Of a stretch of DNA of 64,000 bases, positions 10,895 to 19,166 are shown piece by piece. Source of the DNA: Phycisphaerae bacterium (GTDB lineage Bacteria > Planctomycetota > Phycisphaerae > UBA1845 > UTPLA1); the NCBI GenBank assembly GCA_035275405.1, contig DATEMU010000015.1, positions 124,001 through 188,000 of the forward strand. Direction: 5' to 3'. The notes below the pieces were generated by a model. It made no database searches and was not told the DNA's origin. It was given only the letters and a program-made list of their open reading frames with translations. Positions within the stretch are counted from its first letter, which is position 1; every line of letters begins with the position of its first letter. The position numbers and the translations under genes are program-made.

Positions 10895-13024
10895 ATGCCC
10901 GGCGCTGAGCGGAAGTCGCCCCTGCGTGCGATCGATTACGTCCTCGCCATCGCCCTGTTCCTCGCCGCCATCGCCGTCCGCTGGCCGCTCATCTCCCGCG
11001 GCGAGACGCTCCTGCACTCCGACGAGGCCATCGTCGGCCTCATGGCCCAGGACATCGCCGCCGGCGAGCGCTTCCCCATCTACTTCTACGGCCAGCGCTA
11101 TATGGGCGCCCTCGAAGCCTACGTGATCGCCGCGATTTCGCCGTTAATCGACAATCCCATTACCGCGTTGCGCATGGGCCCCGCGCTCTTCTTCGCTGCC
11201 CTCGTAGCCGTTCAATACCTGATGCTCACCCGCTTGTTCGGTCGCCACGGCGGCCTTATCGGCGCCGCCACATTGCTGGTGGGCTCGCCGATGTTCGCCC
11301 AATGGTCCATCTCCGCCCGCGGCGGCTACATCGAAGTCCTCCTCTGGGGTTCTCTGCTGTTGTGGTCCTATTCTGAATGGTTCTCGCGCGGGGCTTTTAC
11401 TCCCTCCGCTGGCGAAGGGGAAGGGGGGGGTGGGGTTGGCCATCCGACGGCTTGCAAGCTGATGTTCGGCCTCCTACTCGGCTCCGGCTTCTGGCTGAAT
11501 CCGTCCATCGTCCTCTTCGCCGCCCCCATCGCCCTGCACTCTTTCCTGATACGAGCCGTGCCCCATCTCAAGAACGCCTCACCCGTGGCTTGCCGTTTGG
11601 CGGATCGCTTGGGAGTCGCGACGCTGCCGACGCTGGCCCTCGCCGCCATCCTCGCGATGAACTGCCTCTACGCCGTCTGGGTCGAAAACGGCCGCGTTCA
11701 CCAAATGCTCCTGCTCAATCTCCTCCCCAAACCCGCCGCGGTCGCTGTCATTGCGTTTCTGTTTGCCGGTCTTGCGTACTACCTTCGCCGCTTGCTTTCA
11801 GTCGCGGTCCCGATTGCGCTCGCCCCAACGGGGCGAAGGATCGTTGCCGCGGGTGAAGCCGCCGATAGCGGCGCGACCCGTGGGAAGCGTTCCAATAGAA
11901 ACACGCCCCGCCCCGAAGGGGCGGAGGAAATTCCGCGCACCGCGAAGATTCTCGCCGCCGCAGGCCCCTTGATCCTCGGCGCCCTTCTCGGCGCGGCCCC
12001 TGCCGCCCTGTACGCAGCCCGCACCGCGCTCGGCCTGCAACCGATGGAACCGTCGCTGCCCCTCGGCCTGCGACCCCTTTGGGAGACCGGCCCGACACTC
12101 TCCATCCTTTGGCACGGTCTGCCACTTCTCTTCGGGGCCGACGCCCGGCCGTTCCTGGAACTCGTCACCATCGGCCGCCCCACGCCGCTGACGAGTCTCG
12201 GACTTGTCGAATCCGCCGTCGTCTCCGCCGCAAACCTCGTCGTACTCGGCGGCGGCCTGACCTGCGCGATGGTCCTCGTAATTGCGTATCGACGTCCGCT
12301 CGCCAAGCTGCTCCGCGTGGATGTCGCGCCCGGCCCCGTTCCTCTTCTGGCCTTGTGTTTCGGCACCACCCTTGCCCTATTCCTCCTCGGCGGCTGCACC
12401 CACGACTTCAACACCATCCGCTACCTGATCCCGCTCTGGGCCATCCTGCCCGGCCTTCTCGCCGCGATCTTCGTAGCGTCCCCGCTCAGCGGGGGACGGC
12501 GGATTCGATTCGTGTTCGCTGCCCGCATGGCCCCACTCTGTCTCCTCGCCGCCTGGGCCGTCGGTCAGGCCGCGATGGCAGCACAGCTTGGCAGACCGCA
12601 CCCGCTCCGAACGCTCTCCGATGCGTTGGTCGAAAAAAAGATCGATCATGCCGTCGCCGAAATCTTCGACGCCCATCTGCTTTCGTACCTAACCGGCCAG
12701 CGCTGTCGCGTCGCCGAATTCGACCCCTTCTGGTCGCGGTTGTCGCATTATGGAGAGCAGCCGCCCCCGGCTGCTTCCCCGGCCGCCGGAACCGGCGCCT
12801 CTCAAACGGTGGACTACATCGTCCGCACCTCGCCGATCCCCGCCGACTCCACGCCCTGGCAGTATCCCGGCCCGCCGCCTCCCGAAACGACCCATCCTCT
12901 CTGGCCGCGCCTGTGCGAGGCGATGGCCAAAGACCAGACGCTGTGCCTACTCCGCGAACCGCTCGTCGGCGGCTACGAGCGGATCCGGCTGGCCAAGCCG
13001 TTATCCAGCGGCCCCCGTCGCTGA
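10895..13024 (+). CDS. GT39-like polytopic glycosyltransferase
   Basis: From ATG 10895 it encodes 709 residues with about a dozen hydrophobic segments. The first external loop has LLHSDEAIVGLMAQDIAAGE followed by YFYGQRYMGALEAY. This resembles the DE-type donor-binding motif of the GT39/ArnT clan, which uses polyprenyl-phosphate sugars. An upstream ATG at 10775 is possible, but the sequence between looks like repeat DNA. The coding sequence contains several in-frame palindromic inserts (11821-11924, 12477-12498, 12757-12774) and a G-rich insert near 11391-11445 that yield non-membrane loops such as GEGEGGGGVG. The acceptor is unknown. Confidence 0.7.
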   Translation: MPGAERKSPLRAIDYVLAIALFLAAIAVRWPLISRGETLLHSDEAIVGLMAQDIAAGERFPIYFYGQRYMGALEAYVIAAISPLIDNPITALRMGPALFFAALVAVQYLMLTRLFGRHGGLIGAATLLVGSPMFAQWSISARGGYIEVLLWGSLLLWSYSEWFSRGAFTPSAGEGEGGGGVGHPTACKLMFGLLLGSGFWLNPSIVLFAAPIALHSFLIRAVPHLKNASPVACRLADRLGVATLPTLALAAILAMNCLYAVWVENGRVHQMLLLNLLPKPAAVAVIAFLFAGLAYYLRRLLSVAVPIALAPTGRRIVAAGEAADSGATRGKRSNRNTPRPEGAEEIPRTAKILAAAGPLILGALLGAAPAALYAARTALGLQPMEPSLPLGLRPLWETGPTLSILWHGLPLLFGADARPFLELVTIGRPTPLTSLGLVESAVVSAANLVVLGGGLTCAMVLVIAYRRPLAKLLRVDVAPGPVPLLALCFGTTLALFLLGGCTHDFNTIRYLIPLWAILPGLLAAIFVASPLSGGRRIRFVFAARMAPLCLLAAWAVGQAAMAAQLGRPHPLRTLSDALVEKKIDHAVAEIFDAHLLSYLTGQRCRVAEFDPFWSRLSHYGEQPPPAASPAAGTGASQTVDYIVRTSPIPADSTPWQYPGPPPPETTHPLWPRLCEAMAKDQTLCLLREPLVGGYERIRLAKPLSSGPRR
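11821..11924. repeat. Cluster of three palindromes inside a coding region
   Basis: CGCCCC-AAC-GGGGCG at 11821-11835, a nested hairpin at 11850-11880 (CGGGT/ACCCG outside GCCGC/GCGGC), and CCGCCCC-GAA-GGGGCGG at 11908-11924. All are read through in frame in the glycosyltransferase gene, encoding a charged loop. A related CCCCAACGGGG sequence lies in the repeat mosaic near 29083. Confidence 0.75.
12477..12498. repeat. Palindrome inside glycosyltransferase gene
   Basis: CGTCCCC (12477-12483) pairs with GGGGACG (12492-12498), with an inner GCT/AGC extension. It reads through in frame as ASPLSGGRR. Confidence 0.65.
12757..12774. repeat. Palindrome inside glycosyltransferase gene
   Basis: GCAGCCG (12757-12763) and CGGCTGC (12768-12774) flank the loop CCCC. 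It lies in frame in the C-terminal soluble part of the protein. Confidence 0.65.
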
Positions 13025-13082
13025 CGGCCGCTCCCGGTATCGCCCCGAACCGATACAATTATCTCTCCTGGGAGCAATATTC

Positions 13083-13697
13083 ATGGCTTGGATCGACACC
13101 ATCGCCGCCGACGACGCCCGCGGTCCGCTTAAGCAGCATTACGACGACGCGATTCGTCGGGCCGGACGCGTCTACAACATCGTCCGCCTCATGAGCCCCA
13201 ACCCCGCCGTACTCAAGGCCTCGATGGACCTCTATCTCGCCTTGATGTATGGCCCATCTCCGCTCTCCCGCGCCCAGCGTGAACTCCTCGCCACCGTCGT
13301 CAGCCGCGCCAATCGGTGCCGATACTGAGTACAGGCCCACGCGAACGACCTCCGTGCCGAGGTCGCCAAGGATTGGCCTTCTCTTGTGGACGCGAGCGCC
13401 GTCCCGGCGCCCGAGGATCGCAAACTGGACGCCTTTGTCCACCAAATCGTCGACAATGGACATGCGGCCGCGCTCTCTGCGGCGGTTGTTCAGCTACTGA
13501 GGTTTGCCCAACAGGTAACCGAGTCCCCGGCTTCATGCACGGCCGACAATATCGCCGGCCTCCGCGCCGCCGGCTGGTCAGACGCCGCGATCCACGACGC
13601 CGTCCAGATCGCGTCCTATTTCAACTACATCAACCGCGTCGCGGACGCACTCGGCGTCGAGCCGGAGCCCGGCATTCCCCAATGGGGCCGCTCATAA
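13083..13697 (+). CDS. AhpD-like peroxidase-related protein, candidate selenoprotein (CxxU)
   Basis: Reading from ATG 13083 through an in-frame TGA at 13326-13328 gives one continuous 204-residue protein of the carboxymuconolactone decarboxylase/AhpD superfamily (peroxidase-related group). The AhpD active site is C-x-x-C-x-x-x-H, and here the translation is RANRCRY-(TGA)-VQAHANDL, so TGA takes the place of the second redox cysteine (residue 82) and His86 is kept. The frame is identical before and after the TGA, so this is not a frameshift. The C-terminal half (LLRFAQQVTESPAS, AAYFNYINRVADALGVE-like) is normal for the family. A bacterial-SECIS-like hairpin follows at 13346-13365. The likely role is thiol/selenol-dependent peroxide reduction in the cytoplasm. 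A TGT-to-TGA point mutation or sequencing error is the main alternative. Confidence 0.75.
13346..13365 (+). promoter_or_regulatory. Putative bacterial SECIS hairpin
   Basis: A perfect 7-bp stem (CGACCTC 13346-13352 with GAGGTCG 13359-13365) closes the 6-nt loop CGTGCC. The loop starts 24 nt after the TGA at 13326-13328 and has a G at its second position. Bacterial SECIS elements are known to place a small apical loop with an early G roughly 16-37 nt after the UGA, and this fits. SelB would be the binding partner; selB is not in the window. Confidence 0.65.
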
Positions 13698-13729
13698 TTC
13701 ATTGTCTGAGCATATCTCGGGCATATTAG

Positions 13730-13880
13730 AGGGAGCGCTGAGCAAGGATAAACAGCAGACGGCAAGAAGAGGCAGCGAAGCGGCCGCCTCCGTTAGGTTA
13801 CGGCTCATGGCTTGTAAGTTCGGAGAATCCGCGCGCTGCCAGCCTTGATGTTGAATTTCAAGAGTTTCAGGCAATTTCAA
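13730..13880 (+). repeat. Dispersed repeat element, copy 1
   Basis: It begins with AGGGAGCGCTGAGCAAGG (13730-13747) and ends with GAATTTCAAGAGTTTCAGG plus CAATTTCAA. The same 18-bp core is present on the minus strand at 58140-58157 and 28648-28665. The 58-kb copy also shares the far end (GAATTTCAAGCGATTCAGG). The rest of the 249 bp between the AhpD-like gene and the phosphoesterase holds no recognisable gene. Confidence 0.7.
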
Positions 13881-13946
13881 GCACAAAAATTGACTGTCGG
13901 AGGATTTCGATCCGCTTGTGGAAAGAGAGGTAACGTATTCCGTTTG

Positions 13947-14918
13947 TTACGCCACCGCCACGAACTTGCGGATATTTCGGATCAAGTCATCCGCCGTCTG
14001 CGGCTTCGAGAGGTCAAAGGGAAGGAATGTCCCGTGATTGTGGTCACTGGCCAGGATGATGAGCCGATCGTACATGTAGTCATAGCCCATCTCCTGCGGC
14101 TGGTGACCGACGATGAAGACGTCGACGCCGAGCAGTTCCGCCAGCTTGTCGAGCTGCTCCTTCGATTGCCGCCGGCCCCAGACGAGGTTGAAGATGGTCT
14201 TGTTGTCCTTCAGGTCCTCCAGGCTCGGCGGTCGCTTGAACACCTCCAGGTCAAATTCGCCCATCTCCGCGGCATTCGGCAGGGAGTGCGACATCCAGAT
14301 TCGGTTTTGCGTGACGATCGCCAGGGGAAACGACGCGATGAACTCGTTCATCGCCGTCAGCACCTCGCCGCCGCTCGAGTTTCCATACGCGCGAAGCACT
14401 GCGTCGTTGTAGTCCTGGATGACGAGCCGCCCGTTCTTGGCGATCTGGTAGCCCGTCAACTGGGCCAGCTCGTGGTTCGATTGGAGGAAATGAACCTGCT
14501 CCGGATACTGTACCTTGTACTCGGCCGCCATCAGAAGGACTTCGTGCGAGTGATCGATCTCGTCGCCGTGCTTTTCGGCGTGGACCATCTCGTGCAGGAT
14601 GACGTGCCGCGCCGACACCCGATCGAGCATCGCGTACTTCTGCAGCTTTTCCAGATTCTTCTTGTGCCCATGGATGTCGCCGGTCATGACGGCTTGGCCG
14701 TACCCCGGCAGCCGGATGATCGCCCCCTCGCGGGCGGTTTCCTCCAGATTGAAGCGCGCAGCCTGGCGAAACGTCTCGATGGCATGCTGGGCATCGTATT
14801 GAATCGTCGCTGCGGGCACGGCTTCTCCGGGGTGGCGGCCGCCGTCTAGGCGGTCGACAATTTCGTCGGGCGGGCTCAAATCTCGGTACGGAGGCTCTGA
14901 CCTTCGATCATCAGGCAT
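13947..14918 (-). CDS. Calcineurin-like metallophosphoesterase
   Basis: A 323-residue protein with the phosphoesterase motif series in order: TGDIHGH (about residue 78), a divergent second metal site, SNHEL in place of GNHE (about 146), and FIVGHQPQ (about 267). These residues bind two metal ions in PPP/MPE-type phosphatases. The substrate cannot be told from sequence. It is the last gene of a tight minus-strand set (RNase D, HTH-EIIA, this gene) with gaps of 34-37 bp, so co-transcription is likely. Confidence 0.75.
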   Translation of the reverse strand: MPDDRRSEPPYRDLSPPDEIVDRLDGGRHPGEAVPAATIQYDAQHAIETFRQAARFNLEETAREGAIIRLPGYGQAVMTGDIHGHKKNLEKLQKYAMLDRVSARHVILHEMVHAEKHGDEIDHSHEVLLMAAEYKVQYPEQVHFLQSNHELAQLTGYQIAKNGRLVIQDYNDAVLRAYGNSSGGEVLTAMNEFIASFPLAIVTQNRIWMSHSLPNAAEMGEFDLEVFKRPPSLEDLKDNKTIFNLVWGRRQSKEQLDKLAELLGVDVFIVGHQPQEMGYDYMYDRLIILASDHNHGTFLPFDLSKPQTADDLIRNIRKFVAVA

Positions 14919-14955
14919 GATAGAAGTGTGGACCGACAGGCGTCAAGATCGGCCG

Positions 14956-15642
14956 TCATTGGCCGCAAAGCGATTCTTCGGCGGTGCGGATCGCGGCCAG
15001 GAATTCGTCGGCATCGCCCGCCTCACGCAGCTCCGCCTGGAGCTTCTTCTCGATGAGCAGACGGCACAATCGTCCCAGATAAAGCAGGTGATCGACGGGC
15101 TGCGGGCAACATACGAGAAAAAAAAGATCGCTCAGACCGCCCCCGCGCTCGCCAAAGGGAATGGGCTGCACGGTGCGCGCCGCGGCGAGGAGCGGGCCCT
15201 CCGTATAGAACTGACGCGCCGGGTGGGGAATGGCCACGCCGTCCTGCAGCGCCGTCGGGCCCTGTGCTTCCCGCTCCGTCACTGCCTCGATCAGCGCCGG
15301 CGCATCGAGGTTCGGCTCCACAGCCTGTGTCAGCGCGACGAGTTCTCGAAGAACCGACGTCTTGGTCTTCGCAGGAATGTCGATGCCCACGGCCGCAGGC
15401 TGCAAGGCTGCGCAAATGAGCACGTCTCCCGTCGGGTGCGGGTGCTTGTCTTTCCGGCGGCGCTGCGGCAACGACGCCAGATTCTCTTCGATCCAGTTCC
15501 AAACTTCCCCCGTGCGGAATTGCCAATTCCCCTTGACCAGTTTTCCGGGTAGGACGCGTTGTTCAGCCATCCGTACCACTTCGCGCGTGGAGACGTGCAA
15601 CGTTTCAGCCACCTGTTGCACGCTCATGAGCGAACGGGACAT
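14956..15642 (-). CDS. HTH (excisionase/MerR-like) fused to PTS EIIA-type domain
   Basis: A 228-residue two-domain protein. Residues 1-55 (MSVQQVAETLHVSTREVVRM, then GNWQF) form an excisionase-type winged helix that normally binds DNA. Residues 70-225 form a fructose/nitrogen-type EIIA domain, with the phosphorylatable histidine in GVAIPHPA (about residue 141). It is probably a regulator that couples phosphotransfer state (PTS-Ntr-like) to DNA binding rather than a sugar transporter. No EIIBC is nearby. It lies in an operon-like arrangement with rnd upstream. Confidence 0.8.
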   Translation of the reverse strand: MSRSLMSVQQVAETLHVSTREVVRMAEQRVLPGKLVKGNWQFRTGEVWNWIEENLASLPQRRRKDKHPHPTGDVLICAALQPAAVGIDIPAKTKTSVLRELVALTQAVEPNLDAPALIEAVTEREAQGPTALQDGVAIPHPARQFYTEGPLLAAARTVQPIPFGERGGGLSDLFFLVCCPQPVDHLLYLGRLCRLLIEKKLQAELREAGDADEFLAAIRTAEESLCGQ

Positions 15643-15676
15643 GAGGAGTTCTCGGGGGTGATCGGCGACAGGCCAG

Positions 15677-16855
15677 CTATTCTATCGTCAGCCGGGCCTT
15701 GGGTCCGGCAAGGGCGATGCGAACCGCCGCCTGGCCGGTCAGAAGACGTTCCAGAAGGCGGCCGATGAATTCGCCGCGCCAGCCGATTCGCAGGGGAGTG
15801 ACCGCATCGGTTTCGGTAGGAGCCACATAAGAGCGGACCGTCGCGCGTAACTCTTCCTTGTTGCTGAGAAGCCCGTACGCCACGCCGTGGTGCTTGCAGT
15901 GATCGCGCAGGACCGCACTAAGCAGCGTGATAATGGCGTCTTCGTCGCGGTCCTGATCCTCGTCCTTGGCGGTAGGCCACAATTCCGGCGGTGAAGACTT
16001 GGCCGTCGAAATGGCGGCCGCCAGTTTTTCCAAATCCGCGTTGGAGAGGTTCATGCCGCGCAGCGTTCGCATCCGACTCGGATCGGTCCAGCCGCGGCGC
16101 GCCAGCTCCACGAGCAGGTGGTCGCGGAGCACGGTGCGCGGAGGGCGGTTGTAGCGTTTGGCCAGCCGTTCACGTTCGTCCAACAGGGCGTCCGCGACGG
16201 CCAGTTCCTGACGGTTCAGCCCCGCAAGGCCGCGCAGTCTTCGAAGCTGGCGAGGTCCGGCCGCCTCGAAGACGGCCGGTGCGCACATCGCCGAACATTC
16301 TTCGATCACCCACGCCCACCGCCCCCTCGTTTCCAGCCGCCCGCGCATGTGGTGATACATGGGCGGCAGATGGATGACATCCTCAACGGCGTAGGCAAGC
16401 TGTTCGTCGTTCAACGGGCGCCGCCGCCAGTCGGTCAGCGTCTGCGATTTGTGCAGCTTCGCACCGATCGTCTCGCGGGCCAGCCGCGATAGCGCCGTGG
16501 GATAGCCCAGGCCGATGAACCCGGCGGCCACTTGAAGGTCGATGACGGCCGACGGCGGACGGCCCAAAAACTTCCAGCAAAGTGTCAGGTCCTCGCTGCC
16601 GGCATGGACGATCGTTTCCACCGTTGGATCGGCGACCAATTCCCAGAAAGGCCGCGCATCCAGCCCCGCGAGGGGATCGATGATCGCCTGGAACTCATCG
16701 GTCGCGACCTGGATCAGGCAGACTTCCGGCTGATAGCTGTCCTCCCCGACGAATTCGGTGTCAAACGCAAAGCGACCCACGGCGGACACGCTCGCGCAAA
16801 GTTCGGCGAGGCCGGCCTGGGAAGTAATAACTCGATCATGAGGGCCGTCGGTCAT
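15677..16855 (-). CDS. rnd: Ribonuclease D (3'-5' exoribonuclease)
   Basis: A 392-residue DEDD-family exonuclease. ExoI motif AFDTEFVGEDSYQP (about residue 29), ExoII region VHAGSEDL (about 103) and ExoIII region YAVEDVIHLPPMY (about 175) supply the metal-binding acids. The C-terminal half has HRDC-like helices (for example PPRTVLRDHLLVELARRG). The length matches RNase D (about 370-390). The role is tRNA 3' maturation and RNA turnover in the cytoplasm. It is the first gene of a probable three-gene minus-strand operon. Confidence 0.9.
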   Translation of the reverse strand: MTDGPHDRVITSQAGLAELCASVSAVGRFAFDTEFVGEDSYQPEVCLIQVATDEFQAIIDPLAGLDARPFWELVADPTVETIVHAGSEDLTLCWKFLGRPPSAVIDLQVAAGFIGLGYPTALSRLARETIGAKLHKSQTLTDWRRRPLNDEQLAYAVEDVIHLPPMYHHMRGRLETRGRWAWVIEECSAMCAPAVFEAAGPRQLRRLRGLAGLNRQELAVADALLDERERLAKRYNRPPRTVLRDHLLVELARRGWTDPSRMRTLRGMNLSNADLEKLAAAISTAKSSPPELWPTAKDEDQDRDEDAIITLLSAVLRDHCKHHGVAYGLLSNKEELRATVRSYVAPTETDAVTPLRIGWRGEFIGRLLERLLTGQAAVRIALAGPKARLTIE

Positions 16856-16969
16856 GCCGAATGCGTCTTTCTGTGTCGTGGCGGTCCCTCGGCCGGTCCA
16901 ATGGCCGACATGGATGCGAACCGGTCCCGAGTATATCGCAGAATGGACCAGGCGACAGAAATGAGAAGA

Positions 16970-17716
16970 TCAGCGGCGACGCCGGGAACGGCGGACCATG
17001 AGCAACGAGCCGGCGATTAGCGAAATCGTCGCAGGCTCCGGGACGTAATGGTATTCCACTTCGATGAGTACCGACATCCGCAGCGTGGCCTGGGCGTTGT
17101 AGTCGCCGGCGTTGCTGTTGACCGTGAAGTCGGACTCGCCCGTGACGTTGAAGCCGTCGGGGAGGTTGCCCACTCCCGTGAAACTGGGGAAGCCCGGGTC
17201 CATGGCATTGAATCCGACCGATGCCAGCGGAACAATCCGCGGATTCTCGGGCAGGAAACTGAACATCTCGGTATCTGTTCCGACAAACGAAAAGGCCGGG
17301 CCGTTGTCCCACGCCGTCACGTTCTTTGTCGTTGGCGGGATCGTCTCGTCTGCGTTCAGGATGTCGCCCAGGACCGGTGTGAAAAACCCCGGTACGTCGA
17401 CGTTGACGGTTTCGGTGGCGGACACCGTAATGAAGGAACCCGTGGCGGCCATGTTCTCCACTTTGATCAGCGCGTCATAGCTGGCGGTGACGCGGACGAG
17501 GGCGAAGCACAGTTGCCCCGTCGCGGGATTGAACTGCGGAATTTGGACGAGCTGCGTGGGAACCGCCGTCTGCATGACGGTGTAGGAGGCAACGGCTTTG
17601 CAGCCGCCACCGGCGCGGAGTTCGGCCGGCGATGACACAAGGGTCAACGACAGAATCACCGCCATCCCAATCGCGCTGGAAAACTGACTTCTCACCACTG
17701 CTCCGTCCATTTGCAC
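16970..17716 (-). CDS. Secreted PEP-CTERM protein
   Basis: A 248-residue exported protein: hydrophobic signal peptide (about residues 12-36), a beta-rich body, and a classic PEP-CTERM tail VPEPATISLIAGSLL followed by RRSRRRR. Such tails are recognised by an exosortase (EpsH/XrtA type), removed, and the protein is passed to the envelope or exopolysaccharide matrix. The body resembles choice-of-anchor domains of PEP-CTERM proteins, with no catalytic motif. The 271 bp upstream to the next gene holds no other feature I recognise. Confidence 0.8.
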   Translation of the reverse strand: MQMDGAVVRSQFSSAIGMAVILSLTLVSSPAELRAGGGCKAVASYTVMQTAVPTQLVQIPQFNPATGQLCFALVRVTASYDALIKVENMAATGSFITVSATETVNVDVPGFFTPVLGDILNADETIPPTTKNVTAWDNGPAFSFVGTDTEMFSFLPENPRIVPLASVGFNAMDPGFPSFTGVGNLPDGFNVTGESDFTVNSNAGDYNAQATLRMSVLIEVEYHYVPEPATISLIAGSLLMVRRSRRRR

Positions 17717-17987
17717 AACAAGACCGCTCGCGTGGGGATTTGGCAGATCCCTATCCGCCTCGCGAACGGTCCATGCTCTTGGCGGACCATTTTACGCTAC
17801 AGAATGTGGCAAAGTCAATCAGACGGGTCGCTTTCAGCTTCAAAAGCGGGGTGCGGCAGGAAAGTCGATTCAAGAGTCTGCACCTGTGCTTGGGTACACA
17901 AGTCCGCTACGATCACGGTTTAACTGCAGGTTATGGACCGAAAACGTGCGTGGTTCGACGTGATCACAGGTTGAGGAGATTCAATTT

Positions 17988-19139
17988 ATGGATGGAGAGA
18001 GATATCCTTGCGGAACTCCGCGATCAGGCGCGGCGGCGCCTGGGGAGCCCAGGCAACAAGAGTTGCTTGGCGGGCGTCAGGTCGAACCGATCCGCCTGAA
18101 AGGCAACGAAAACCTCGCCGACCTTGTGGACCATTGTTACGCCGGAAGCGGCTTCAACGGCCGCCGCCTGGCCGAGGCGTGTCAACTCTATTCACGGATG
18201 CTCAAGGCCGGCGCGACCGTCGGAATGACCCTCAGCGGGGCGATGACGCCGATCGGCATGCAGGGCATCATCATTGATCTAATGCAGGCAGGTTATGTCG
18301 ATTGGATTGTCTCCACCGGAGCGAACCTCTACCACGACCTGCACCGCGCGTTCGACTGCCCGGTCGCCCAGGGACATTGGGCGACAGACGACAACGAATT
18401 GGCGGATGTCGGCGTCGCGCGGATTTACGACACTTACATCGGCGAGGACAGTACGCTGATCGCCACGGACAAGGTCATACTCGACGCCGTCCGGCAGATG
18501 ACGGGAAAAGGGTTTGTATCCACGGCGGAGTTTCATTGGGAGCTGGGACGAATTCTCGGCAAGATGGCCCCGCACCCCGAAAAGTCCATGTTGATCGCGG
18601 CCCAGCGCCTAGACGTGCCGGTCTATACCTCCAGCCCCGGCGACAGCTCCATCGGGATGAACCTCGTCGTGCCGCAGCTCTTCGGCGAGGCGGTGCGGCT
18701 GGACCCGGTCAAGGACGTCATCGAAACGGCGGCGCTCGTGCGGGCCGCGAAGGAAAATGGGGTGATCCACGTCGGCGGCGGCAGCCCGAAGAATTTTTAC
18801 CTGCAAACGCAGCCGACGCTGCACCAGATCCTCGCGGACGAACACGGCGGGGGCCACGATTATTTCATCCAGCTCACGACGGACGCCCCGCACTGGGGCG
18901 GGCTGTCCGGCGCGACGCCCAGCGAAGCGCGAAGCTGGGGAAAGATCGCCGACGCGAACGTCAATAATGTGGTCGTCTATAGCTGCGCGAGCTTGACGCT
19001 GCCGATCCTGGCACAGTACGTCCTGATTCGCAGCCAGCCGCGCCCGCTGCGGCGCCTATATCAGACTATCGGTCCCGCCGTAGAGGCGCTACGGTCGCAT
19101 GCCGCCAAAAACCCCGCGCTCAAGGACAGCGTGAAATAG
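17988..19139 (+). CDS. Deoxyhypusine synthase-like protein (bacterial DHS family)
   Basis: A 383-residue homologue of deoxyhypusine synthase. The catalytic lysine region SEARSWGKIAD matches the SWGK active-site motif of DHS, and the NAD-binding region (TLSGAMTPIGMQG), ANLYHD and HVGGGSPKNF blocks are recognisable. In eukaryotes and archaea DHS transfers the aminobutyl group of spermidine to eIF5A. Bacteria lack eIF5A, so the bacterial branch probably acts on small amines (homospermidine-synthase-like) or another protein, and the exact reaction here is unknown. GAGGAG 9 nt before the ATG supports this start. It is followed after 27 bp by the YgfK-like gene on the same strand. Confidence 0.85.
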   Translation: MDGERYPCGTPRSGAAAPGEPRQQELLGGRQVEPIRLKGNENLADLVDHCYAGSGFNGRRLAEACQLYSRMLKAGATVGMTLSGAMTPIGMQGIIIDLMQAGYVDWIVSTGANLYHDLHRAFDCPVAQGHWATDDNELADVGVARIYDTYIGEDSTLIATDKVILDAVRQMTGKGFVSTAEFHWELGRILGKMAPHPEKSMLIAAQRLDVPVYTSSPGDSSIGMNLVVPQLFGEAVRLDPVKDVIETAALVRAAKENGVIHVGGGSPKNFYLQTQPTLHQILADEHGGGHDYFIQLTTDAPHWGGLSGATPSEARSWGKIADANVNNVVVYSCASLTLPILAQYVLIRSQPRPLRRLYQTIGPAVEALRSHAAKNPALKDSVK

Positions 19140-19166
19140 CCGCCACGTTGGATAGAATTGGCGTTA

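Noticed and set aside
13326-13328. Frameshift or nonsense pseudogene of the AhpD-like gene
   Set aside because: The reading frame before and after the TGA is the same and both parts are conserved; the TGA sits exactly at the catalytic cysteine and a SECIS-like hairpin follows, so recoding fits better than decay.
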